Part shown: positions 54,975-63,552 of the stretch, in pieces
How positions within the stretch are numbered: position 1 is the stretch's first letter
Layout of the letters: each line of letters begins with the position of its first letter
Notes under the pieces: model-generated
Database searches by the model: none
Told to the model about the DNA's origin: nothing
The model's input: the letters and a program-made list of their open reading frames with translations, nothing else
Assembly (NCBI RefSeq): GCF_003725695.1
Contig: NZ_RJSE01000007.1
Coordinates: 1,192,963-1,256,962, forward strand
Length of the DNA stretch: 64,000 nt
Direction: 5' to 3'
Source: Nocardioides marmoriginsengisoli
Lineage (GTDB): Bacteria > Actinomycetota > Actinomycetes > Propionibacteriales > Nocardioidaceae
Made by a program: the position numbers and the translations under genes

Positions 54975-54991
54975 ATACCCATGGGGGGTAT
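54975..54991. promoter_or_regulatory. CsoR operator
   Basis: ATACCC-ATGGG-GGGTAT, the TACCC-n-GGGTA class of CsoR sites, 11 bp before csoR. Autoregulation by Cu(I) is expected. Confidence 0.75.
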
Positions 54992-55002
54992 ATCGTGGTG
55001 TC

Positions 55003-55302
55003 ATGAGCGAAACCCAGCACTCGTACATCGCGAACAAGTCCAAGGACGACTACCTCAAGCGGCTCCGCCGGATCGAGGGTCAGGCCCGTGGTCTGCAGCG
55101 GATGGTCGACGAGGACCAGTACTGCATCGACATCCTCACCCAGGTCTCGGCGATGACGAAGGCGCTCCAGGCGGTCTCGCTGAGCCTGCTCGACGAGCAC
55201 ATCGGCCACTGCGTGGTCGAGGCCGTCAAGGCCGGCGGCCCGGAGGCGGACGCGAAGCTCAAGGAAGCCTCGGATGCGATCGCCCGGCTGGTGAAGTCAT
55301 GA
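55003..55302 (+). CDS. csoR: Copper-sensing repressor CsoR
   Basis: A 99-residue all-helical protein. The Cu(I) ligands Cys41, His66 and Cys70 are all present (QYCID; DEHIGHC). The N-terminal SYIANKSKDDYLKRLRRIEGQARGL, in part, is the family motif. Its stop overlaps the copZ start. Confidence 0.92.
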   Translation: MSETQHSYIANKSKDDYLKRLRRIEGQARGLQRMVDEDQYCIDILTQVSAMTKALQAVSLSLLDEHIGHCVVEAVKAGGPEADAKLKEASDAIARLVKS

Positions 55303-55502
55303 GCACCAGCACCTACACCGTGACCGGGATGACGTGTGGGCACTGCGTCTCCTCGGTGAGCGAGGAGGTCGGTGAGATCCCGGGTGTGACCGCGGTCGAC
55401 GTCGTCCTGGAGACCGGTCTGCTCACCGTGACCAGCGACGGACCGCTGGACGACGCAGCCGTCGGCGCCGCCGTCGCCGAGGCCGGCTACGCGTTGGCCT
55501 GA
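55299..55502 (+). CDS. copZ: Copper chaperone CopZ
   Basis: A 67-residue HMA protein with MTCGHC (Cys13, Cys16). It delivers Cu(I) to a P-type ATPase. No copA follows; the gene converges and overlaps with a PaaX regulator. Confidence 0.92.
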   Translation: MSTSTYTVTGMTCGHCVSSVSEEVGEIPGVTAVDVVLETGLLTVTSDGPLDDAAVGAAVAEAGYALA

Positions 55503-56218
55503 GTGCTGCTGATCACCAGCGTCATGCCCTGCTCGATCAGCTCGCGCTGGTACGCCGCGTAGGAGATCCGCAGGTCGTCGGCGACCCAGCCTGCAGGCAG
55601 CAGCTCGGCCGGGGGCGCCGGGTCCTCGCGCAGGTGCCGTACGACGGCCGCTGCCACGGCGAGCCGCTGGGCCGCCGAGCGCGCGGCGGCGATGTCGTCG
55701 AGGAGGTGCCGGCCGGTGAGGTTCCAGCCGTCGAGGTCCCAGAGCTGGCCGGCCAGTGCGCGCGGGTCCGCTGCCGGCGTACTGGAGAAGGTGCTGACCA
55801 GGCCGTCGGGCCACTCCGGCAGCGAGCGGGCCAGGTTGGCCGGACGCAGCCAGACCCCCTCGCGGAGCTCGGCGAGGCGGAGGTCGGTCAGCTGGGTGCG
55901 CAGGCCAGCGCGGTCAGCCGCGCTGCGGCCGGCCGAGGTCACCACGACCATCTCCCAGGTCCCGTCCCACGCGCCGGCCGGATCGAGGGCGACGTCCTGG
56001 CGTCGCTGCCGCTCGAGCAGGCGCTCGCTGAGGCGGTAGCTGCCCTCGGTCCGTTCGAGGTCGCCGTTGGCGACCATCCGGGTGAGCGCGACGCGCAGGG
56101 TCGACTCGGAGATCTCGAAGAGCTCGGCGGCGTCGACCAGGGCGCTCACCGGCAGCTCGGGCGGGTGCGCGCCGAGCAGCAGGCTGAGCACCACGGACCG
56201 GGCGCTGAGCGGACGCAC
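55487..56218 (-). CDS. PaaX family regulator
   Basis: 243 residues. N-terminal winged helix VLSLLLGAHPPELPVSALVDAAELFEISESTLRVALTRMVANGDL, in part, is the PaaX DNA-binding domain, and the C-terminal PaaX_C region follows. It diverges from an AidB-like acyl-CoA dehydrogenase operon, its likely target. PaaX proteins respond to aryl- or acyl-CoA. GTG start; its end overlaps copZ by 16 bp. Confidence 0.85.
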   Translation of the reverse strand: MRPLSARSVVLSLLLGAHPPELPVSALVDAAELFEISESTLRVALTRMVANGDLERTEGSYRLSERLLERQRRQDVALDPAGAWDGTWEMVVVTSAGRSAADRAGLRTQLTDLRLAELREGVWLRPANLARSLPEWPDGLVSTFSSTPAADPRALAGQLWDLDGWNLTGRHLLDDIAAARSAAQRLAVAAAVVRHLREDPAPPAELLPAGWVADDLRISYAAYQRELIEQGMTLVISSTQANA

Positions 56219-56271
56219 GCTGTCTCCTTACACTCTTGAAACGGTTGTCGTGATCGCGTAATACTACTCCT

Positions 56272-57957
56272 ATGACGACCAGTACCGAGCGTCCGGACCA
56301 GACCAGCGCGACCCTCCCCGCCGGGGAGACCCACGAGGTGACCAATCAGCCGCCTCCGCACGCGCCGTACGACGCCGCCGCGGACGCGGCGCTGCTCGAG
56401 GGTCTGCACCGCGAAGGCGCCGGCTGGGCCGAGGCCGACGTACGGCGCCTCGGTCAGCTGGCGGGGTCCGAGGAGGCGCAGCGCTGGGCCGAGGAGGCCA
56501 ATCGGTTCGAGCCGGAGCTCCGCACCGTGGATCGCTACGGCAACCGGATCGACGAGGTCGAGTTCCACCCCTCCTGGCACCACCTGATGCGCACCTCGGT
56601 CGCCGAGGGCGGCGCCGGAGCGGCCTGGGTGGACCCGCGCCCGGGCGCGCACGTCGCGCGGACGGCGGGCGGCCTGGCCTGGCAGCACACCGAGGCCGGC
56701 CACGGCTGCCCGATCACGATGACCTACGCGGTGGTCCCAGCGCTGCGGCACCAGCCGGACCTCGCGGCGATCTACGAGCCGGGCCTGACCAGCCGCGTCT
56801 ACGACCCGGGCCTGCGGGTCCCGACCGAGAAGCGCGGCCTGCTCGCCGGGATGGGGATGACCGAGAAGCAGGGCGGCTCCGACGTCCGCACCAACTCCAC
56901 GATCGCGACCCCGACGGCCGAGCCCGGTGTCTTCACGCTGACCGGGCACAAGTGGTTCACCTCGGCGCCGATGTGCGACGTGTTCCTGGTGCTGGCCCAG
57001 GCTCCGGGCGGGCTCTCCTGCTTCCTGGTGCCGCGGATCCTGCCCGACGGCACCCGGAACGCCTTCCGGATCGTGCGGCTCAAGGACAAGCTCGGCAACC
57101 GGTCCAACGCCTCCTCCGAGCCGGAGTTCGACGGCACCGTGGCCTGGCTGGTGGGGGAGCAGGGCCGTGGCGTGAAGACCATCATCGAGATGGTCAGCTG
57201 CACCCGGCTGGACTGCGTCACGGGCTCCGCCGGGATGATGCGCAAGGCGCTGGTCGAGGCCGGCCACCACGTCCAGCACCGGGCCGCGTTCGGCAAGACG
57301 CTGATCGACCAGCCGTTGATGCGCAATGTCGTCGCCGACCTGGCGATCGAGTCCGAGGCCGCGACCACGTTGGCCCTGCGGCTCGCGGGTGCGGCCGACC
57401 GCGGGATCCGCGGCGACGAGGGCGAGCAGGCGTTCCGCCGGATCGCCACCGCGATCGGCAAGTACTGGGTCACCAAGCGCGGTGCGGCGTTCACGGCCGA
57501 GGCGATGGAGTGCTTTGGCGGCAACGGGTACGTCGAGGACTCCGGGATGCCGCGGCTCTACCGGGAGGCGCCGCTGAACTCGATCTGGGAGGGCTCCGGC
57601 AACGTCAACGCGCTCGACGTCCTGCGGGCGCTGGGCAAGGAGCCGGACTCGCTGGACGCGCTGATGGGCGAGCTCGCGCTGTCCGCCGGCGGTGACGCAC
57701 GGCTGGACGCGGCCGTCGGCCGGCTGGGTGCGGCGCTCGGGGACCTGGACTCGATCGAGGTCCGGGCCCGCGGCCTGGTCGAGCAGATGGCGCTGGTGCT
57801 CCAAGGCTCGCTGCTGGTCCGGCACGCGCCGGCTGCGGTGGCGGACGCGTTCTGCGCGAGCCGGCTGGACGGCCAGGGCGGGCTCGCCTTCGGCACCCTT
57901 CCGGCCGGCACCGACTTCACCGCGATCCTGGACCGCGCGCTGCCCGAGGGTTCTTGA
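56272..57957 (+). CDS. AidB-like acyl-CoA dehydrogenase
   Basis: 561 residues. The start THEVTNQPPPH is the AidB signature. GMGMTEKQGGSDVRTN, SAPMCDVFLVLAQA and ECFGGNGYVEDSGMPRLYREAPLNSIWEGSGNV, quoted in parts, give the flavoprotein core. AidB is linked to alkylation response in E. coli, but actinobacterial relatives can act in catabolism. PaaX is divergent. Confidence 0.88.
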   Translation: MTTSTERPDQTSATLPAGETHEVTNQPPPHAPYDAAADAALLEGLHREGAGWAEADVRRLGQLAGSEEAQRWAEEANRFEPELRTVDRYGNRIDEVEFHPSWHHLMRTSVAEGGAGAAWVDPRPGAHVARTAGGLAWQHTEAGHGCPITMTYAVVPALRHQPDLAAIYEPGLTSRVYDPGLRVPTEKRGLLAGMGMTEKQGGSDVRTNSTIATPTAEPGVFTLTGHKWFTSAPMCDVFLVLAQAPGGLSCFLVPRILPDGTRNAFRIVRLKDKLGNRSNASSEPEFDGTVAWLVGEQGRGVKTIIEMVSCTRLDCVTGSAGMMRKALVEAGHHVQHRAAFGKTLIDQPLMRNVVADLAIESEAATTLALRLAGAADRGIRGDEGEQAFRRIATAIGKYWVTKRGAAFTAEAMECFGGNGYVEDSGMPRLYREAPLNSIWEGSGNVNALDVLRALGKEPDSLDALMGELALSAGGDARLDAAVGRLGAALGDLDSIEVRARGLVEQMALVLQGSLLVRHAPAAVADAFCASRLDGQGGLAFGTLPAGTDFTAILDRALPEGS

Positions 57958-58850
57958 TGGAGGACTACCGGACGCTGACCTACGAGGTCGACGGCCGGGT
58001 AGCCAGGATCACCTTCGACCGGCCGGAGCACGGCAACGCCATCACCGCCGACACCCCGGTCGAGCTCGCCGACGCGGTCGAGCGCGCCGACACCGACCGC
58101 CGGGTGCACGTGATTCTGCTGTCCGGGCGCGGGAAGGGGTTCTGCGGCGGCTACGACTTGGGATTGTTCGCCGAAGGGGACATGGGGGCGTCGGGCGAGG
58201 CAGGGACGAGCGTCCTCGACGCCACCGTCCAGCTCGAGAACCACGACCCGAACCGCACCTGGGACCCGATGGTCGACTACCAGATGATGAGCCGCTTCAA
58301 CCGCGGCTACGCCAGCCTGCTGCACGCCAACAAGCCGACGGTCGCCAAGCTGCACGGGTTCGCCGTCGCCGGCGGCACCGACATCGCCCTGCACTGCGAC
58401 CAGATCGTGGTCGCCGACGACGTCCGGATCGGCTACCCGCCGACCCGCGCCTGGGGCGTCCCGGCGACCGGGTTGTGGGCGCACCGCCTCGGCGACCAGC
58501 GGGCGAAGCGGCTGCTCCTGACCGGTGACCTGATCACCGGCAAGCAGGCCGTCGAGTGGGGTCTGGCGATCGAGTCCCACCCGGCCGAGGAGCTGGACGC
58601 GCGCACCGAGGCCCTGGTGCAGCGGATCGCGGCGATGCCGCAGAACCAGCTGATCATGGTGAAGCTCGCCCTCAACAGCGCGCTGCTCGCCCAGGGCGTC
58701 GCGACCAGCGGGATGGTGAGCACCGTCTTCGACGGGATCTCCCGGCACACGGCCGAGGGGTACGGGTTCGCCCAGCGTGCCGTCGAGGCCGGCTTCCGCG
58801 AGGCGGTCCGCGAGCGCGACGAGCCGTTCGGGGATGCCAAGCCGTCGTGA
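57957..58850 (+). CDS. Enoyl-CoA hydratase/crotonase
   Basis: A 297-residue crotonase. HVILLSGRGKGFCGGYDLGLFAEGD, in part, carries the first oxyanion segment; HGFAVAGGTDIALHCD, in part, the second. Its ATG shares one base with the AidB-like stop. The insert near 75-110 (SVLDATVQLENHDPNR, in part) is longer than usual. Confidence 0.88.
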   Translation: MEDYRTLTYEVDGRVARITFDRPEHGNAITADTPVELADAVERADTDRRVHVILLSGRGKGFCGGYDLGLFAEGDMGASGEAGTSVLDATVQLENHDPNRTWDPMVDYQMMSRFNRGYASLLHANKPTVAKLHGFAVAGGTDIALHCDQIVVADDVRIGYPPTRAWGVPATGLWAHRLGDQRAKRLLLTGDLITGKQAVEWGLAIESHPAEELDARTEALVQRIAAMPQNQLIMVKLALNSALLAQGVATSGMVSTVFDGISRHTAEGYGFAQRAVEAGFREAVRERDEPFGDAKPS

Positions 58851-59401
58851 CTCCTGAGACCGTGGCCGCGGCGCTGCTTCCGCCGGCCGAGACCAGCGTG
58901 ATGAGCGCGGGCGGCAAGGTGGATGCCGCCGTACTGATCCCGCTGTTCTGGGACGAGCGCGGCCCGGTCGCCGTCCTCACCGAGCGCAGTGCCGACCTGC
59001 GCAAGCACGCCGGCGAGATCTCGTTCCCGGGCGGACGGCGTGATCCGGGTGAGGACCTGGTCGACACCGCCGTACGGGAGGCCGAGGAGGAGATCGGTCT
59101 CGCGCCCGCAGACGTCACGATCCTCGGCGGTCTGCCGCCGCTGGGAACCTTCGTCAGCGGCTTCACGATCTACCCGTTCGTGGGCGTCGTCCCGGCCGGC
59201 GTCGCGTGGGTCCTCGCCGAGCGCGAGGTGGCCGCCGTCCTCGAGCTGCCCCTGGCCGAGCTCCGGACGGGGCACCGCTTCGAGCGTCTGTTCCGCAAGG
59301 GCGTCCCGGTCCGCACCGACACCTACACCGTGGACGGTCAGCTGGTCTGGGGTGCGACCGCGCGGATCGTCCGGATGCTGCTGGACCGGGTGGGGGAGTG
59401 A
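58847..59401 (+). CDS. NUDIX hydrolase, CoA pyrophosphatase type
   Basis: 184 residues with LTERSADLRKHAGEISFPGG (the UPF0035 motif preceding the box) and the Nudix box GRRDPGEDLVDTAVREAEEEIGL, in part. This combination marks CoA pyrophosphatases such as NUDT7/NudL. The start overlaps the crotonase stop. CoA turnover fits its operon. Confidence 0.85.
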   Translation: MTPETVAAALLPPAETSVMSAGGKVDAAVLIPLFWDERGPVAVLTERSADLRKHAGEISFPGGRRDPGEDLVDTAVREAEEEIGLAPADVTILGGLPPLGTFVSGFTIYPFVGVVPAGVAWVLAEREVAAVLELPLAELRTGHRFERLFRKGVPVRTDTYTVDGQLVWGATARIVRMLLDRVGE

Positions 59402-59481
59402 GGCACCGGGGAGCAATCGTTCCCGGCAACCGTCGCGATCCGGTAGAACGGGGTCGGACGACCGAACCGAGGGAGACGGCG

Positions 59482-60351
59482 ATGAGCAGGAGACGGACGA
59501 AGGTTTCGGCGATCGGCCTGGCGCTCTGCGCGGTGGTCGTCGCGTTCCCGTTGGGCGGGGGAGCGGCCGCCGCCGAGGGCGCCGCGGCGCCAAGCGGCCG
59601 GTACGTCGCCTTCGGTGACTCCTACTCGGCGGACTCCGGCGTGATGCCGATCGCCAAGGGGACCAACCCCTTCTGCCTCCAGTCGGCGCGCAACTACCCG
59701 AAGCTCGTCGCCGCCGAGCTCGGCCTCACCCTGGTCGACGTGACCTGCGGCGGGGCGACCGTGGCGCACCTGAGCAAGCCCCAGTACCGGGGCGTGCCCG
59801 CCCAGCTCGACGCGCTCAACGGTGACGAGTCGGTGGTCACGGTGGGCATCGGCGGCAACGACAACAACCTGTTCGCCAGCGCGATCGCGCTCTGCGGCGC
59901 CTTCGCGCCGATCGCCGTCCTCGACCTCGGTGCGCCGTGCCAGCGGACCTACGGGGACCGCTTCGACCGGCTGATCGCCTCCGATGCGCCCGCGATCGGT
60001 GCCGCGCTCGACGCCATCCGGCTCCGCGCCCCGCACGCGAAGGTGTACGTCGTCGGCTATCTCTCCATCCTTCCGCAATCGGGGCGGTGCTTCCGCCAGA
60101 TGCCGCTGACCACCGGCGACACGGCGTACATGAACGCCGTCCAGAAGAACATCAACACGATGCTGGCCGAGCAGGCAGCGCTCCACGGCGCGACGTACAT
60201 CGACACGTTCACGCCGTCGATCGGGCACGACGTCTGCCAGCCGGTGGGCGTGCGCTGGATCGAGCCCCCGCTCTCGGGGCAGCCGATCCACCCCGGCGCT
60301 GTCGGAGCGGCTGCGCAGGCCCGGATCGTCGCGGCGACTCTCGCGTCCTGA
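59482..60351 (+). CDS. SGNH/GDSL hydrolase, secreted
   Basis: 289 residues with a signal peptide (MSRRRTKVSAIGLALCAVVVAFPLGGGAAA, in part). The Ser block is FGDSYSAD, Gly block CGGATV, Asn block GIGGNDNN, and the C-terminal His is in HPGAVG. This is the SEST-like esterase/lipase class. The six Cys pairs suggest disulphides. Confidence 0.85.
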   Translation: MSRRRTKVSAIGLALCAVVVAFPLGGGAAAAEGAAAPSGRYVAFGDSYSADSGVMPIAKGTNPFCLQSARNYPKLVAAELGLTLVDVTCGGATVAHLSKPQYRGVPAQLDALNGDESVVTVGIGGNDNNLFASAIALCGAFAPIAVLDLGAPCQRTYGDRFDRLIASDAPAIGAALDAIRLRAPHAKVYVVGYLSILPQSGRCFRQMPLTTGDTAYMNAVQKNINTMLAEQAALHGATYIDTFTPSIGHDVCQPVGVRWIEPPLSGQPIHPGAVGAAAQARIVAATLAS

Positions 60352-60370
60352 GCGAGGGTGCGGCTCCGAC

Positions 60371-60919
60371 TCAGGCCGTCGACCCTCGGGAGACCTGCTG
60401 CTCCAGCGCCGCGACCCGGACCTCGAGGTCTCCGCTCAGCTCGACCACCTCGGCACCGCCCGTCAGGTCGGCGTCGTCGACGATCTCGACGAGGATCTGA
60501 TCCATCGCTTCGCGCAGCTCCGGGTCCTCGTCCTCGGGAACCGTGATCGGAGAGCCGGAGTCGAGGCGGAGCAGGACGAGCAGGTCGAGGTGCTGGGCCG
60601 CCTCGGCGCAGAGCTCGGCTCCCCGGCGGAGGTGGTCGCTGGACGGGACCGGTCGGCCGAGCTGGTCCAGCGCTTCGAGGTAGGCGAGGAAGTCCCACGG
60701 TCCGCGTTCGACGATCACCGGGCCGACGAGGTTCCCGGTCAGGCGCGCGGCCGCGACCTCGAGCTGCTGGTAGAACACCCCGGCACCCGCGTCGGTGCGG
60801 TACTCCCCGAGCACCTCGATCGGATCCGGCAGCACCTCGACGTCGGGGTGGGCGGAGGCGAACGCGTCGATCAAGGAGCTCTTGCCGCTCGCATGGGTGC
60901 CGGAGACCACGATGATCAT
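60371..60919 (-). CDS. P-loop nucleoside kinase-like ATPase
   Basis: A 182-residue protein that begins MIIVVSGTHASGKSSLIDAF with Walker A GTHASGKSS. It continues with VEVLPDPIEVLGEY and VIVERGPWDFLAYLEAL, in part. Similar to AAA_28-type or thymidylate-like kinases of unknown substrate. Confidence 0.8.
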   Translation of the reverse strand: MIIVVSGTHASGKSSLIDAFASAHPDVEVLPDPIEVLGEYRTDAGAGVFYQQLEVAAARLTGNLVGPVIVERGPWDFLAYLEALDQLGRPVPSSDHLRRGAELCAEAAQHLDLLVLLRLDSGSPITVPEDEDPELREAMDQILVEIVDDADLTGGAEVVELSGDLEVRVAALEQQVSRGSTA

Positions 60920-61013
60920 GGGCGCACTCTAGGGTGCCGCAGCGTGCCAGCCGCAGGATCCCTGAGCGGCGACCTCTGGCCCGGACCCGTCGCGATCAGT
61001 AGTCTGCGGTCCC

Positions 61014-61799
61014 ATGAAGCTCGCAATCCTCGGGGTGGTGGCGACCGCGATCGGCGTCGCTCTCAGCGTGCCCGGTCTGATCGGGATCGGTGCGTTCTGG
61101 GTGCTCCTCGGCCCGCTGATGCGCCAGCACGCGCAACGGCTCAAGGGGATCCAGGCGGCCGCGCCCGAGGGCAAGCCCAAGGTCGACAGCAAGACGTTCA
61201 CCCAGGGGACGCTGCTCTGGCTCGCGCTCGGCATCCCGTCGCTGGTCGTCGGCCTGATGAAGATCGGGATCGACGCCGAGCACGAGAACTGGCGCTGGCT
61301 CCCGCTGGGCATCGGCATCTTCGCGCTGGTCATCGGCGTGGTCGGCTCGGTCCTCTACTTCGCCGGCTCCGCAGCGCTCGCCTCCGGTGAGCGCAGGGCG
61401 GCGGCGAACAAGTTCCCGGCGACGCTCTGGATCTCCCGGGTGCGGGAGACCGGTTCGTACATCAACAACCGGCCGCGCCTGGAGTTCGTCTTCCGGGTCG
61501 AGCCGGACGCGGGCACCGGGGTGGAGCCGTACGCCGTCACCAAGAAGGCCACGGTGCCGCACACGGCGATGGGCTCGCTCAAGGTGGGCGACGGCTTCCG
61601 GGCCAAGGTGGCGGGGCCCGACGACCCGACCTCGATGGACATCACCTGGGACGAGCCGGTGTCGGCTGCGGGCGCGGACGGCGGCGAAGCCGAGGACGTC
61701 TCGGTCCGGCTGGACCGGCTCGACCAGCTGCACCGCGACGGCAAGGTCAGCGACACGGAGTACCAGGAGCAGCGCGGCCGGATCCTCGGCACGCTCTGA
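61014..61799 (+). CDS. Membrane protein with SHOCT-like C-terminus
   Basis: 261 residues with four hydrophobic segments in the first 130, then a soluble DUF3592-like domain and an end LDRLDQLHRDGKVSDTEYQEQRGRIL, in part, typical of SHOCT. Function unknown. Confidence 0.7.
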   Translation: MKLAILGVVATAIGVALSVPGLIGIGAFWVLLGPLMRQHAQRLKGIQAAAPEGKPKVDSKTFTQGTLLWLALGIPSLVVGLMKIGIDAEHENWRWLPLGIGIFALVIGVVGSVLYFAGSAALASGERRAAANKFPATLWISRVRETGSYINNRPRLEFVFRVEPDAGTGVEPYAVTKKATVPHTAMGSLKVGDGFRAKVAGPDDPTSMDITWDEPVSAAGADGGEAEDVSVRLDRLDQLHRDGKVSDTEYQEQRGRILGTL

Positions 61800-61853
61800 T
61801 CCCACCTGCTCCAGCCGTTGCCAAACGGCCTCGCGGACCGCGACGATCCGAGC

Positions 61854-63359
61854 ATGCAATTCGGTGCCCACGGGCTGCACGGTCCCGACCTCCGGGGCGT
61901 CCGCCCGTACGAGGTGATCGGCCTGGTCTGGTTCGCCAACCTGGTCGGTGCCGTCGTGCTGATCATCGACTACCTGGTGGTGCTGCCGTTCCCCGCGGAC
62001 GTCTCCACACCGGAGATCGAGCGCGGCAACGTGATCCTCGGCCTGGTCCTGGTCGGGATCAGCTGGGTCGTGCTCGGCGTGGTCGGGGCGCCGCGCGCGC
62101 ACCGGGCGCTGGACTGGACGCTGCGCGGGATGCCGCCGGACGAGGAGGAGCAGCAGCTCACCCTGAACCTGCCGTGGTGGCTGTTCTGGATGCAGGTGGT
62201 GATCTGGGCGTTCTCCTGCGTCGTGTTCTTCTACGCCAACCTCGACGTCGGCGGGATGTACGCCCTGCAGCTCTCGACGACCGTGATCATCAGCGGGCTG
62301 GCGACCGCGGCGACGTCGTACCTGCTCTGCATGCGGCTCTTCAAGTCCGCCACCACCCGGGTGCTCGAGCTCTCGCCGCCGCGGCGCGGGACCACGGCGG
62401 GCGTCGGCCAGAAGGCGATCTTCATCTACACGCTCACCACCGGCGTCCCGATGATCGGCCTGATCGGGATGGTCGCGTTCGCGAACGAGACCGGGGTCTC
62501 CCTGCGCCAGCTCTCGATCAGTGGTCTGGTCGTCGGGCTCGGCGCGCTGATCACCGGGTACTTCGCGACCGTGCTCTTCGCCAAGTCGGTGGGGGAGCCG
62601 CTCGGCGACCTCACCAGCGCGCTCGCCGAGATCGAGGGCGGTGACCTCAGCGTCACCGTCACCGTCGACGACGCCGGCGAGATCGGCCAGCTCCAGTCCG
62701 GAGTGAACAACATGGTCGCCGCCCTGCTGGAGCGTGAGCAGCTCCGTGACCTGTTCGGCCGGCACGTCGGCGAGGACGTCGCCCGGCTGGCCCTGCAGCA
62801 GGGGGTCTCGCTCGGTGGTGAAGAACGCGAGGTGGCTGCCCTGTTCGTGGACGTGATCGGCAGCACCACCTACGCCGCGACGCACCCCGCCGCGGAGGTG
62901 GTGGCCGCGCTGAACCGGTTCTTCGAGGTCGTCGTCTCGGTGGTCTCCGAGCACGGCGGGCTGGTCAACAAGTTCGAGGGCGACGCGGCGCTCTGCATCT
63001 TCGGCGCGCCGCTGGAGCTGCCCGACCCCGCGGCCGCGGCGCTTGCCGCCGCCCGGACGATGTCGGCCCGGCTGAAGTCCGAGGTGCCGGACCTCGACGC
63101 CGGCATCGGGGTCTCGCACGGACTCGTGATCGCCGGGAACATCGGCTCCGCCGAGCGGCTGGAGTACACCGTGATCGGCGACGCCGTGAACGAGGCCGCC
63201 CGGCTCACCGAGCAGGCCAAGGACCGCCCCGAGCGGGTGGTCGCCTCCGAGCGGATCGTCGACCGGGCCGGGGCCGGCGAGCAGGCCCGCTGGCGGCTGC
63301 TCGAGCCGATGCTGCTGCGCGGACGCCTCGACCCGACCACGCTGGCGGTGCCTGTGTAG
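61854..63359 (+). CDS. Membrane class III adenylate cyclase with HAMP domain
   Basis: 501 residues: about six membrane helices (residues 20-250), a HAMP domain at about 240-300, and a cyclase domain from about 325. Metal-binding Asp333 (FVDVIGST) and Asp377 (FEGDAALCIFG) are 44 apart, the normal class III spacing. It makes cAMP, and the CAP_ED protein at 47.2 kb is a possible receiver. Sensory input unknown. Confidence 0.9.
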   Translation: MQFGAHGLHGPDLRGVRPYEVIGLVWFANLVGAVVLIIDYLVVLPFPADVSTPEIERGNVILGLVLVGISWVVLGVVGAPRAHRALDWTLRGMPPDEEEQQLTLNLPWWLFWMQVVIWAFSCVVFFYANLDVGGMYALQLSTTVIISGLATAATSYLLCMRLFKSATTRVLELSPPRRGTTAGVGQKAIFIYTLTTGVPMIGLIGMVAFANETGVSLRQLSISGLVVGLGALITGYFATVLFAKSVGEPLGDLTSALAEIEGGDLSVTVTVDDAGEIGQLQSGVNNMVAALLEREQLRDLFGRHVGEDVARLALQQGVSLGGEEREVAALFVDVIGSTTYAATHPAAEVVAALNRFFEVVVSVVSEHGGLVNKFEGDAALCIFGAPLELPDPAAAALAAARTMSARLKSEVPDLDAGIGVSHGLVIAGNIGSAERLEYTVIGDAVNEAARLTEQAKDRPERVVASERIVDRAGAGEQARWRLLEPMLLRGRLDPTTLAVPV

Positions 63360-63368
63360 GGTCCGGGC

Positions 63369-63545
63369 ATGGGTCCAGGGATGCAGAAAGCCACCGCGCT
63401 AGTACTGGTCGTCGCGCTGGTACTCAGCGGCGCGATCGTCGCGCTCAGCAGCGACCACGCCGTGATCGCGATCCTGATCGTCGTGGTCGCCGGTGCACTG
63501 ATCGGTGCCGCGATGGCTCGCGACAAGAGCGACCGGGACCGCTGA
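63369..63545 (+). CDS. 58-residue small membrane protein
   Basis: ATG 63369, ten bases after the cyclase stop. Two hydrophobic helices (ATALVLVVALVLSGAIVAL and IAILIVVVAGALIGAAMA) and a charged tail RDKSDRDR. Probably co-transcribed with the cyclase gene; a small cyclase-associated protein is possible. Confidence 0.65.
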   Translation: MGPGMQKATALVLVVALVLSGAIVALSSDHAVIAILIVVVAGALIGAAMARDKSDRDR

Positions 63546-63552
63546 CCCGCCG

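Noticed and set aside
53330-54982. Long open frame opposite the DHA2 exporter
   Set aside because: The sense strand has all transporter motifs; the antisense peptide is His/Arg/Asp-rich without domains.
56146-57825. Long open frame opposite the AidB-like gene
   Set aside because: Same reason: only the sense frame carries the flavoprotein motifs.
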